The position numbers were made by a program, and so were the translations under genes. Below, in pieces: positions 1-6,481 of a stretch of DNA of 8,101 nucleotides (position 1 is the first letter of the stretch; each line of letters begins with the position of its first letter). The stretch is from Candidatus Omnitrophota bacterium. GTDB lineage: Bacteria; Omnitrophota; Gorgyraeia; 2-02-FULL-51-18; JAGOUK01. Location of the stretch: the NCBI GenBank assembly GCA_020058965.1, contig JAGVCY010000005.1, positions 1 to 8,101 on the forward strand, written 5' to 3'. Below the pieces are notes generated by a model. That model was not told the DNA's origin, did no database searches, and worked only from the letters and a program-made list of their open reading frames with translations.

Positions 1-1
1 A

Positions 2-1750
2 CGCATCGCAACCACCCTCTATGCTGACGGCACCGAATACCGTTACACCGAATACTGGGGCAGCACCAAGACCGTAAAGACAAGGGAAGTCTGGGTGAGT
101 GGCGCTCTCTCCTACACCAAGACCTTCTACGCATCCGGCGCCCTGCAGAGCGAATCCTTCACATCTTCCGGCAACATAAGAACCTACTACGAGTCCGGCA
201 AGCTCAAATCCGAGAAGTTCGGATCCTCCGGCAACATCTACGGCTACTACGAGACCTCCCAGAACCGCCTCTCAACCTTCTATGCTTCAAGCAACACCAC
301 CTACGAGCATTACGATGAGGACTTCTATGGAGGGAAGAAGGGGAGATATTCTAAGAAGACCGAGCCAGATGGGTCTTATGTAATTTATGAATCTTATTGG
401 GGAGATGAAACGCCGGGCGATCCATCGGATGATACCGATGCCACCCACTTTGTGAGGGAATACTCTAGCGATGGCAGGCTTATAAAAGAGTACGAGTTCG
501 ATATCAATGGAAATATGATCAATACGTACATCGCTCCAATATTCCAGACGACTCAACTCACCATCAATGACCCTTACACCGCCGGAAAGATCTACGATCT
601 AAACTCTCACGGCGAATTGATATTCATAAATGCCCAGAAGACGGCAACGGTTTACGATGGCACGAGCAGTTATGGCATTGGAGTCAATGTGAAGGATGTG
701 CGCATAAACAACCAAGGCCATTTGGCCTTTAGAACCCGACCTTCAGAACGGCCTCCTTTTGTGAACTACATTCATTTTTATGACGGCGCAACAATTACTG
801 ATATGGAATATCACAACTCTATTGCCTTCGAGCTTAGCGATAACGATTCATTGATAATGGTCGGTAGTAACGCTAGGGTGTATTACTATGACGGCAATTC
901 TACGCTTTTGCTGACCCCAGAGGCCCGTTGGAACTATGGCGTGGTCATCAATGGACAAGGAAAGGCCGCTTGGACATCAACAAGCTTGACTTCAACTGAA
1001 TATTGGATCAATTTTTATAACGGAAGCAGTGTTATTCAAATAAGTGATCCCGTCCTTCACGGTAACTCTTACTCCCCAAAAATTACACATGATGACAAAG
1101 TATTTTGGCTGGGACCGAGGGACAATGCCGGATATCAATCGATCTATTGTTATGATGGTGCCACAACGACCATATTAATCTCAGTAAACAATTTGCAAGG
1201 AGATATAAACGTTAGCCCTGCTGGCTATGTGACATGGGCGGCCTATGAAGGTCAAGACGATATGGAAATATATATGTATGACGGCTCATCGGTAAGGCAA
1301 ATTACTAATAACAATTTGTCAGACGGAAGACCCTTCGTCAACAACAATGGTCAAATCACTTGGGAGCAGACACAGGCCAATAATTCATGTCACATTATGT
1401 ATTATGATGGCTACTCGATTTCGAGCGTGTCCGGAGATGTCTACAATGTGTCCCAGCCAATGCTAGGTGATAATGGTGTGATTGCATGGTCCGGGACATC
1501 CGCCGATGAAACCATGCATATGGATATGTACTATGCAAAGCAGACCAATTTTGTGGAAGATATGGTGGATATGCCCAAATCAATGACCGTGGATGATATC
1601 CCGAATCCCGAAAAATTATCCAACACATCACAAAGCCAGGATATCTTTGGAGCGGATGGTTACTGGGAGATGGTGGGGGAGAAGGAAGCGCAATCCAAGA
1701 CATTCTCCAAGACACCCCTCGTTACAACCGAACTCAAAGCGTTTAATTGA
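2..1750 (+). CDS. Partial repeat protein: YwqK/MORN-like repeats plus predicted beta-propeller (5' end outside window)
   Basis: The reading frame is open from base 2 with no stop, so the true start lies upstream; the GTG at 95 is only the first start-like codon inside the window. Numbering residues from that GTG, residues 11-50 hold two 20-residue repeats of the form (F/Y)Y-x-S-G-x-L-x-S-E-x-F-x-S-S-G-N-I, resembling the short aromatic/glycine repeats of YwqK-type and MORN-variant proteins. Residues about 165-480 hold seven YDG/YNG units (187, 229, 265, 308, 353, 395, 437) and a degenerate eighth near 479, spaced 36-45 residues. Each is preceded by an 'N-x-x-G-x-(V/I)-x-W'-like strand, which suggests beta-propeller blades. 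The last ~65 residues are non-repetitive, with no visible sorting motif or membrane anchor. The stop overlaps the start of the next gene. A cell-surface binding or adhesive role is inferred; the partner is unknown. Codon use changes sharply near base 300-350: C-ending before it, A/T-ending after it. Confidence 0.8.
   Translation, partial: RIATTLYADGTEYRYTEYWGSTKTVKTREVWVSGALSYTKTFYASGALQSESFTSSGNIRTYYESGKLKSEKFGSSGNIYGYYETSQNRLSTFYASSNTTYEHYDEDFYGGKKGRYSKKTEPDGSYVIYESYWGDETPGDPSDDTDATHFVREYSSDGRLIKEYEFDINGNMINTYIAPIFQTTQLTINDPYTAGKIYDLNSHGELIFINAQKTATVYDGTSSYGIGVNVKDVRINNQGHLAFRTRPSERPPFVNYIHFYDGATITDMEYHNSIAFELSDNDSLIMVGSNARVYYYDGNSTLLLTPEARWNYGVVINGQGKAAWTSTSLTSTEYWINFYNGSSVIQISDPVLHGNSYSPKITHDDKVFWLGPRDNAGYQSIYCYDGATTTILISVNNLQGDINVSPAGYVTWAAYEGQDDMEIYMYDGSSVRQITNNNLSDGRPFVNNNGQITWEQTQANNSCHIMYYDGYSISSVSGDVYNVSQPMLGDNGVIAWSGTSADETMHMDMYYAKQTNFVEDMVDMPKSMTVDDIPNPEKLSNTSQSQDIFGADGYWEMVGEKEAQSKTFSKTPLVTTELKAFN
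125..244 (+). repeat. Two tandem 60-nt units encoding 20-residue repeats
   Basis: Units at 125-184 and 185-244 encode FYASGALQSESFTSSGNIRT and YYESGKLKSEKFGSSGNIYG. Bases 164-196 and 224-256 are close to identical at exactly 60 nt offset, sharing TCCGGCAACAT and CTACTACGAG. A third, decayed unit starts at 245 with YYETS. Similar Y-x-x-G text upstream (TLYADGTEYRYTEYW) suggests that the array extends out of the window. Confidence 0.75.
587..1534 (+). repeat. Seven to eight ~42-residue YDG repeats (predicted beta-propeller)
   Basis: The conserved core reads aromatic-Y-(D/N)-G-(S/A/N/T)-(S/T), as in VYDGTSS, FYDGAT, YYDGNS, FYNGSS, CYDGAT, MYDGSS and YYDGYS. Intervals between cores are 42, 36, 43, 45, 42 and 42 residues. 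The best-preserved unit, around 'EIYMYDGSSVRQITNN', has the look of TolB/PD40-type or integrin-like propeller blades. The repeats are diverged at DNA level, so this is an old protein repeat rather than a recent tandem expansion. Propeller fold is inferred from period and strand pattern only. Confidence 0.65.
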
Positions 1751-4700
1751 AAATATTATTTGCCATTGCTTTGCTTGGCGTTCTGTTCGGCTCCGCTTTA
1801 CCCGCTACGGCCTCTTCCTACAACCTCAATGACTACATTTATGAAGTGGATGAATCAGGGCTTTCAGGCAGTTTGAGCGGTCCTGTCGGGCGTGAGGCCA
1901 TTGATGCGGCATATACGCTCAGTCTTGCCGATGCGTCTGGGTCCGCTTCGATCCTGGATGTTAATTATTCGGATATTCTAAACTCGTGGGTTCTACACGC
2001 GGAGGCGGAGCGCGACGACCGTTTTGCGTTTGGATTGGGCGGGCTGAACGCGGATCTCATCGGGCCAGGTGTTTTTTTTGGCATGGCTGCGGACGGAGAT
2101 TCTCTTGCGGGGTCCGGAAACATCGGAGGTTCTTTGCTGAACTTTGATTACAGCGAGAACGCGGCTGGAGCAGAAGGAAATATCGAGTATACGCCCCTGA
2201 TAAGCCGCCGCCGATTTTTTAATAGGTTACTTGATAATGTCAGCCAGCATGAAAACTTCTCCCTGTCATATCAATTAATCAACGATCTTCGTACTGCCCA
2301 GATATTTTACAAAAATTACCAACTGAGCTACTCCGAGACCGCCTCCCCCGGACAGGCCAACCCACACCGCGAGCTATTGATCAAAGAGGTATTCGGCGAT
2401 GAGCTGGCAATCAGTGAAGATGGATTCATGCTGACTTCGGGTGGGGTTCTGGTGGGAGAGGGCACCGAAGATCTATTCGCCAGGATTGAAGATGGATACA
2501 AGACTGGCCATTTTGACTACAGGTATACAGAAGGCAACCGCCAATATAATTTTAATTATGACCGATCTAACGGGGCGGAATCTCTCAGCGGCCGGATCGT
2601 TAATAGCCAGAGCCATGTATTGGCATCCCTGGACCTTACGATGACCGGTAGAGCTTTTGATTTTACAGGTTCTGTGTATGGACAATCCTTTGATCTGACT
2701 CAAATAGAGACACCGCAAGGCATTGAGGGGACAGGCGGACTGACCCAAGTTCATAAACCGGTCAGCTTCGCTTATAGAAAAGTAGGAGATCTTTGGAGCG
2801 GCGAAGCCCATTACAAAGATTACGAATTGGTTTATCAGCAAGCTGTTCTGCCCGGTCTCGGCATTCAAAATCAGGCGGTGTTGACCAATCAGCGAGGGGA
2901 CCGAATCGTGTTTGGCGAAGATGACCTTGAAGCCACGCTGAACGGAGATTTTTCGAATGTGGCCAGTTTTCTAGACTTCAACTGGGAAGGTCAGCCAAGC
3001 ATCGAGCTTGAGCTCGCTGATGGAAATACACTGCTAGCTTCCTATAATCTCGATACGCGCCTGTTATCCGGCAGCTACGACGAAAACACCGGTTCCGTTA
3101 AGATTGCGAAGGATGGGTATTTAACCTTTGATTCTAAGGGACACACGGTTCAACTGGATATAGGTTTTCCGCAAGAGACTCAATTGGGATACACGATGGC
3201 ATTGCGCACCGTTAAATTTAAATCGGGCCTGATGCGCATTGATTTTAGCAACACGCTCCTGGACTGGAGTGAGTCTACCGACATTCTCGGCCTTTATGCG
3301 GATCAGAAATATATCATTAAAGCTCATCTCTTGGACGCGAAGGTGATGGAAGACAATCTTAAGACCAACTTTGATTCGTTCGATGATGTCAGGTGGGACG
3401 ATGCCGGCAGAGAGAAGTTCATACGATCGACGGTGCAGTCGGTCGATGTCAATATGAGGGAATTCAGAAGCCATGTTTATCTTGGCAACCCCAGGTGGGA
3501 TGATCTCATAACATTGGTCGCCTATGATGTGGGTGAATTTACGATGAGTCAGAATGATTTGGTTACGATCGCCAACGCGGATGAGCCAGTCGAACAACTG
3601 CATTCTTTTCTACAATCGCTCACCGGTGGTTCCCTGAACCAAATGGCCAACGAAGCCGAAAAAAATATTCTGTTTGGATTCGGTCAATCGCTTGCAAGCT
3701 TGCCAGTCATTCCAACTTCTCAAATATCCGTCATGAGTCAGAGCGCTTCTATTGAGCCCGACCGGGCGGGAGCCGATCCCACCGTCGGCTACGGATACTG
3801 GCATATGCCAAAAGCCGCTTTAACCCTCACCTTGCCGCCCGGAAGCCCCTCGATGTCGGGAATCTCAACGGGGGATATTTATCAGCCGACTTTATGGATG
3901 AATGTGTCCCAGGTTATGCGGCAGGCATTTTTTGAAGGGGCACCGCAAGCAGGCAATTCCTTTGCGCCTGTTTCTGCGGATGCGGCGGCCGCTGCTTCGG
4001 AGGGCGCGACCAGTTCTGTTTATATGCCGGATTTATCAAGCGATCCCAACGTGCAGTTCACTCGCGCCACCAGTGTTATGGTGGGGAATTCATCTTATGA
4101 TTTTGGTGTGGATTATGGAGAAATGACCATGAGCCTGCCCACATTTGACCGGTTTAGCCGGACGAGGGTCACGCTGGAGGGAATGACGGATCGTTATTTT
4201 GGCAGACTGCATAAAAAAATCGACGTGTGGGACGACGTTGATGTGACAGTGAACGGTCTTGTGTATGCCTACCATTTTCCGTATTCGCCGGTTGTCAGTC
4301 TTGCTGATCGCTTTCACGAGCAAAGCTGGCTGCCTTACATGAATAGGAATGTGCTTTCATACGAAGTTGATGCCGAGGCCACTGACAGCGTCATGATTCC
4401 CGGGGCCATGGCAGGGGTTTCGTTGAGGGCGGAATCATGGTACGCGGACTTGTCCATCCTGCCCTATGTTCCGCTGAATATTACGTTTGAGGACGAGCTT
4501 GAAATAAAGCCCCAAAATATTTCGTCGCTTTCGGCGAATCCGGCCGATCTTACGCGGGCGCTCAGCTGGGCGACGGACATCAAATTGGGAAGGCTCATTC
4601 GGGTGTTCGGCAGGGAGATGACTCTTTACGCCAATAAATATGTGGATGACAATCTGATTAGCGGAGTCAATGTAGAAGTCGTCCGGAACATTGAAGTCGG

Positions 4701-5139
4701 CGCAGAAGCGGGAACCGCCGATTATTCCAATGTCAATCAGACTCAGCTGAATACTCACGTCAACTTTTTCGGTTTGAGAACCGGCGCATTCGTCGAACAA
4801 AATACAAAAAAACAAACTCATGTGGTCGGCGGGAACATAACCCGAGTTTTCTGGAATAAGCAGGTGACCGCTTCCGGCGGAAAAGTATACTGGGACAATT
4901 CGGGGGTCAATGAAAATATCGAAGATTATGTTTCGCTGGGGACTCAGATGGGCTCCTGCAAAGGACTTACATCGCTATTTGTCGACAAAATAGCCCAAAG
5001 TAAAATCTATAAGAACGGGCTGCAGTTTATGCTGGGAGGACGCCACAATCCTCATATGACGATCGAGACCTCCTACACAGACGGCTCTTTTTATCCGGAT
5101 TCTTATGAGGTCTACAGCCGTATTGGCTGGGATTTATAG
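1747..5139 (+). CDS. Large secreted beta-rich protein of unknown function, possibly outer-membrane
   Basis: I do not recognise the family of this 1130-residue protein. It starts at TTG 1747: an in-frame TAA sits directly upstream at 1744-1746, so no earlier start is possible, and this start gives a clean signal peptide (MKILFAIALLGVLFGSALPA, cleavage likely after ATA at residue 22). The start shares TTGA with the stop of the preceding gene, pointing to translational coupling; no good Shine-Dalgarno is visible. Residues 23-500 are mostly alternating short strands rich in G, S, D and Y, with similar segments at about 171-233 and 338-401. Residues 735-757 form an Ala/Ser-rich linker (SADAAAAASEGATSS). 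Residues about 800-1130 look like successive amphipathic strands ending in YSRIGWDL, with an aromatic and a hydrophobic residue placed as in an outer-membrane beta-signal. There is a single cysteine (C1071). An outer-membrane or surface location is inferred; function is unknown. Confidence 0.85.
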   Translation: MKILFAIALLGVLFGSALPATASSYNLNDYIYEVDESGLSGSLSGPVGREAIDAAYTLSLADASGSASILDVNYSDILNSWVLHAEAERDDRFAFGLGGLNADLIGPGVFFGMAADGDSLAGSGNIGGSLLNFDYSENAAGAEGNIEYTPLISRRRFFNRLLDNVSQHENFSLSYQLINDLRTAQIFYKNYQLSYSETASPGQANPHRELLIKEVFGDELAISEDGFMLTSGGVLVGEGTEDLFARIEDGYKTGHFDYRYTEGNRQYNFNYDRSNGAESLSGRIVNSQSHVLASLDLTMTGRAFDFTGSVYGQSFDLTQIETPQGIEGTGGLTQVHKPVSFAYRKVGDLWSGEAHYKDYELVYQQAVLPGLGIQNQAVLTNQRGDRIVFGEDDLEATLNGDFSNVASFLDFNWEGQPSIELELADGNTLLASYNLDTRLLSGSYDENTGSVKIAKDGYLTFDSKGHTVQLDIGFPQETQLGYTMALRTVKFKSGLMRIDFSNTLLDWSESTDILGLYADQKYIIKAHLLDAKVMEDNLKTNFDSFDDVRWDDAGREKFIRSTVQSVDVNMREFRSHVYLGNPRWDDLITLVAYDVGEFTMSQNDLVTIANADEPVEQLHSFLQSLTGGSLNQMANEAEKNILFGFGQSLASLPVIPTSQISVMSQSASIEPDRAGADPTVGYGYWHMPKAALTLTLPPGSPSMSGISTGDIYQPTLWMNVSQVMRQAFFEGAPQAGNSFAPVSADAAAAASEGATSSVYMPDLSSDPNVQFTRATSVMVGNSSYDFGVDYGEMTMSLPTFDRFSRTRVTLEGMTDRYFGRLHKKIDVWDDVDVTVNGLVYAYHFPYSPVVSLADRFHEQSWLPYMNRNVLSYEVDAEATDSVMIPGAMAGVSLRAESWYADLSILPYVPLNITFEDELEIKPQNISSLSANPADLTRALSWATDIKLGRLIRVFGREMTLYANKYVDDNLISGVNVEVVRNIEVGAEAGTADYSNVNQTQLNTHVNFFGLRTGAFVEQNTKKQTHVVGGNITRVFWNKQVTASGGKVYWDNSGVNENIEDYVSLGTQMGSCKGLTSLFVDKIAQSKIYKNGLQFMLGGRHNPHMTIETSYTDGSFYPDSYEVYSRIGWDL
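2257..2949 (+). repeat. Internal protein duplication, two ~63-residue segments about 168 residues apart
   Basis: Residues 171-233 and 338-401 of the large secreted protein align almost without gaps. Shared landmarks are (S/A)Y...DL, YK(N/D)Y(Q/E)L.Y, a PG turn, a hydrophobic strand, G-D-(E/R)-(L/I) and a final acidic-to-glycine stretch (SEDGFMLTSGG against GEDDLEATLNGD). Similarity is modest and visible only in protein, so the duplication is old. It suggests repeated beta-sandwich or beta-helix modules in the N-terminal half. Confidence 0.5.
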
Positions 5140-5158
5140 AAACGACCTGTTGCATCTA

Positions 5159-5168
5159 CCCCCCCCCC
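5159..5168 (+). repeat. Homopolymer tract of ten C in the intergenic gap
   Basis: Ten consecutive C lie 20 bases after the stop of the large secreted protein and 52 bases before the first ATG of the next gene. The tract is non-coding and does not sit between recognisable -35 and -10 elements. No terminator hairpin was seen between 5140 and 5200. Confidence 0.9.
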
Positions 5169-5200
5169 TTGAACTCACGCATATAAAAGTTAACAGGTAC

Positions 5201-5229
5201 TTGAAAATGATAAGACTTGAATGTATATA
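5201..5229 (+). promoter_or_regulatory. Candidate sigma70-type promoter upstream of the hydrolase gene
   Basis: TTGAAA (5201-5206, 5 of 6 to consensus) is followed by a 17-base spacer and TATATA (5224-5229, 4 of 6). Transcription would begin near 5236, which is itself an in-frame ATG of the downstream gene, implying a leaderless or nearly leaderless message. The region is AT-rich, so a chance match is possible. Confidence 0.4.
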
Positions 5230-5235
5230 TTCATT
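5220..5235. repeat. 16-base near-palindrome over the candidate -10 and start region
   Basis: AATGTATATATTCATT is its own reverse complement apart from one T-T pair (AATG-T-ATATAT-T-CATT). It covers the putative -10 and ends at the base before ATG 5236. It could be an operator for a dimeric regulator, but AT-rich palindromes of this length also arise by chance. Confidence 0.25.
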
Positions 5236-6408
5236 ATGGTTACTAAGCCTTATGAATATAGAACTGGGTTATCACGAACCGTTTATCGGGCGATTGCGGT
5301 TGGTATGGTATTAGCCCTGACGCCATCGCCCTTGATGGCGCAGGAATCTACATCCAGCCACCTGAAGTTCGGTGGCGCGGCTGACAAATCGACAGATCCC
5401 GGTTGGTCGGTAGAACGGATCAAAGCAATGACGATGATTAAGGACGACCTTGTCGCCGCAAAAAACGCCGCAAGGACCGTTGAGCCGATAATTGACCACC
5501 CTATTTTTTCTCCCCCAACAGGCCTTGAAGTTCGAACGGCTGATCTTAGGGGCGAAGCGGCACAAGTCCGGTCCAGGATACCGCAGGGGTATCAGGAGCC
5601 CACGGGACAGGAAAAGCAGGCTTTTAGGACTGTCGTGGAATTGATTCTGGAAGGGAAGTACGCAAAAGCAGCAGAGGCGGCAACTTCGCTAAATTATGAC
5701 GTCGAGGAAATTCAGGAATCTGGTCGGAACATGCGCGTCGTAGCCCTCAGTGAAAAACCCGGACCGAACGGTCGTATGCGGGGTTGGGGGAGTTACTTTT
5801 TTAACTTGGATTCCCATGCCTTGCCGCTCGTGGTGCAGGCGCCTCACCCGGTCGACGATATCGGAACACCCCAATTGGCCGCGGATCTATTTGTTGACTC
5901 CAATGCCGCCGTATTCATGCTGTCGGGTTCTGACCGGGATTATGCTGACGCGGCGCATGACCGGGGAATGTTTTTCAATGAAGCGCATATCATCGTAAGC
6001 CGCGAACGGCCCGGAGCGACCGTCTGTCAGATACACGGCTTTGATCGGGATGCGCATCCCGAGTTTCCCCGCTCCGCTCAAGCGATCATTTCTAACGCCG
6101 ATGGCATGGTGTCGGATGCCGCCGCAAGAGTTGATACCGCCCTGAGAAGCAAAAACATCAAAGGGTTTGTCTTTAACCGGTTGCCCGGGAACCACCCGGT
6201 TAATCGAGCGCTCAATGATGGACTGTCCGGAGATACTTTTAGGAGCCTCGGAGCTACCAGAAATCTGCAGTGGAACACGACACGACCCAGGAATGGACAG
6301 TTCATTCATGTGGAACTTGCTTGGGAAGTTCGCAACGGCCCCGGCCTGGCTCGACAGACCGCCCAAGCTTTATCATCGGCTTTCCGCGGAACTCTTCACG
6401 CCGACTGA
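5221..6408 (+). CDS. Secreted M14-carboxypeptidase-like zinc hydrolase, candidate poly-gamma-glutamate hydrolase
   Basis: A 395-residue protein exported by a signal peptide (hydrophobic stretch about residues 24-36, cleavage likely after LMA at 40, before QE). Residues 41-160 are a helical, charged N-terminal part. The core from about 160 contains PHPVD (H209, D212), a strand-loop with SGSDRDYADAAHD, QIHGF (H272), GATRNLQ (344-350) and FIHVELAWE (E365). This order matches an M14-like zinc site: first His with an acidic residue three positions on, a second His ligand, and a late catalytic Glu. It also resembles uncharacterised bacterial proteins with PHP-x-x-D...HGF...H(L/V)E motifs. The phage gamma-PGA hydrolase PghP has the M14 fold too, and pgsB/pgsC follow 74 bases downstream, so action on gamma-PGA is a reasonable inference but not shown. 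An in-frame TGA precedes ATG 5221. ATG 5236 (residue 6) gives a more usual signal peptide and fits the candidate promoter. Neither start has a clear Shine-Dalgarno. Confidence 0.8.
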   Translation: MYIFIMVTKPYEYRTGLSRTVYRAIAVGMVLALTPSPLMAQESTSSHLKFGGAADKSTDPGWSVERIKAMTMIKDDLVAAKNAARTVEPIIDHPIFSPPTGLEVRTADLRGEAAQVRSRIPQGYQEPTGQEKQAFRTVVELILEGKYAKAAEAATSLNYDVEEIQESGRNMRVVALSEKPGPNGRMRGWGSYFFNLDSHALPLVVQAPHPVDDIGTPQLAADLFVDSNAAVFMLSGSDRDYADAAHDRGMFFNEAHIIVSRERPGATVCQIHGFDRDAHPEFPRSAQAIISNADGMVSDAAARVDTALRSKNIKGFVFNRLPGNHPVNRALNDGLSGDTFRSLGATRNLQWNTTRPRNGQFIHVELAWEVRNGPGLARQTAQALSSAFRGTLHAD

Positions 6409-6429
6409 TCCGTCGATCTCAAACATTCA

Positions 6430-6458
6430 TTGAAGGCCGCAAAAATGCCATCTATAAT
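6430..6458 (+). promoter_or_regulatory. Strong sigma70-type promoter for pgsB
   Basis: TTGAAG (6430-6435, 4 of 6) is followed by an exact 17-base spacer and a perfect TATAAT (6453-6458). Transcription should start near 6465, leaving a leader of about 17 bases that contains the ribosome binding site. The position, in the gap just after the hydrolase stop, supports independent expression of pgsBC. Confidence 0.7.
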
Positions 6459-6466
6459 TGTCAAAT

Positions 6467-6471
6467 GAAGG
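6467..6471 (+). promoter_or_regulatory. Ribosome binding site deciding the pgsB start
   Basis: GAAGG lies 10 bases before ATG 6482. It supports ATG 6482 over the in-frame TTG at 6458, whose first base is the last base of the -10 box and would lie upstream of the predicted transcript. Confidence 0.65.
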
Positions 6472-6481
6472 TACACACCCC

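Noticed and set aside
95..1750. Complete gene starting at GTG 95
   Set aside because: The frame is open from base 2 and the same repeat style continues upstream of 95, so this is an internal codon and the gene is 5'-partial.
2..1750. Toxin-antitoxin or Rhs toxin reading of the YwqK-like repeats
   Set aside because: There is no Rhs core, toxin tip or small immunity gene; the next gene is a large secreted protein.
3121..3603. 160-residue ORF on the minus strand inside the large secreted gene
   Set aside because: It is antisense to a long ORF with a signal peptide and a consistent beta-rich pattern; its translation shows no domain or credible start context.
5105..5314. 69-residue + strand ORF bridging the intergenic gap
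   Set aside because: It overlaps both flanking genes out of frame, reads through the C10 tract as prolines and shows no recognisable protein.
5221..6408. N-formylglutamate amidohydrolase
   Set aside because: The PHP-x-x-D/HGF/HVE pattern is superficially similar, but the spacing and the GATRN segment fit the M14-like group better, and a signal peptide is not expected for that cytoplasmic enzyme.
6407..6418. GATC-CGTC-GATC as a terminator stem after the hydrolase gene
   Set aside because: The stem is only four base pairs with no following T run, so it is not a credible terminator.
6458..6481. N-terminal extension of PgsB from TTG 6458
   Set aside because: The TTG overlaps the last base of the TATAAT box and lacks a ribosome binding site, whereas ATG 6482 has GAAGG 10 bases upstream and gives the normal family length.
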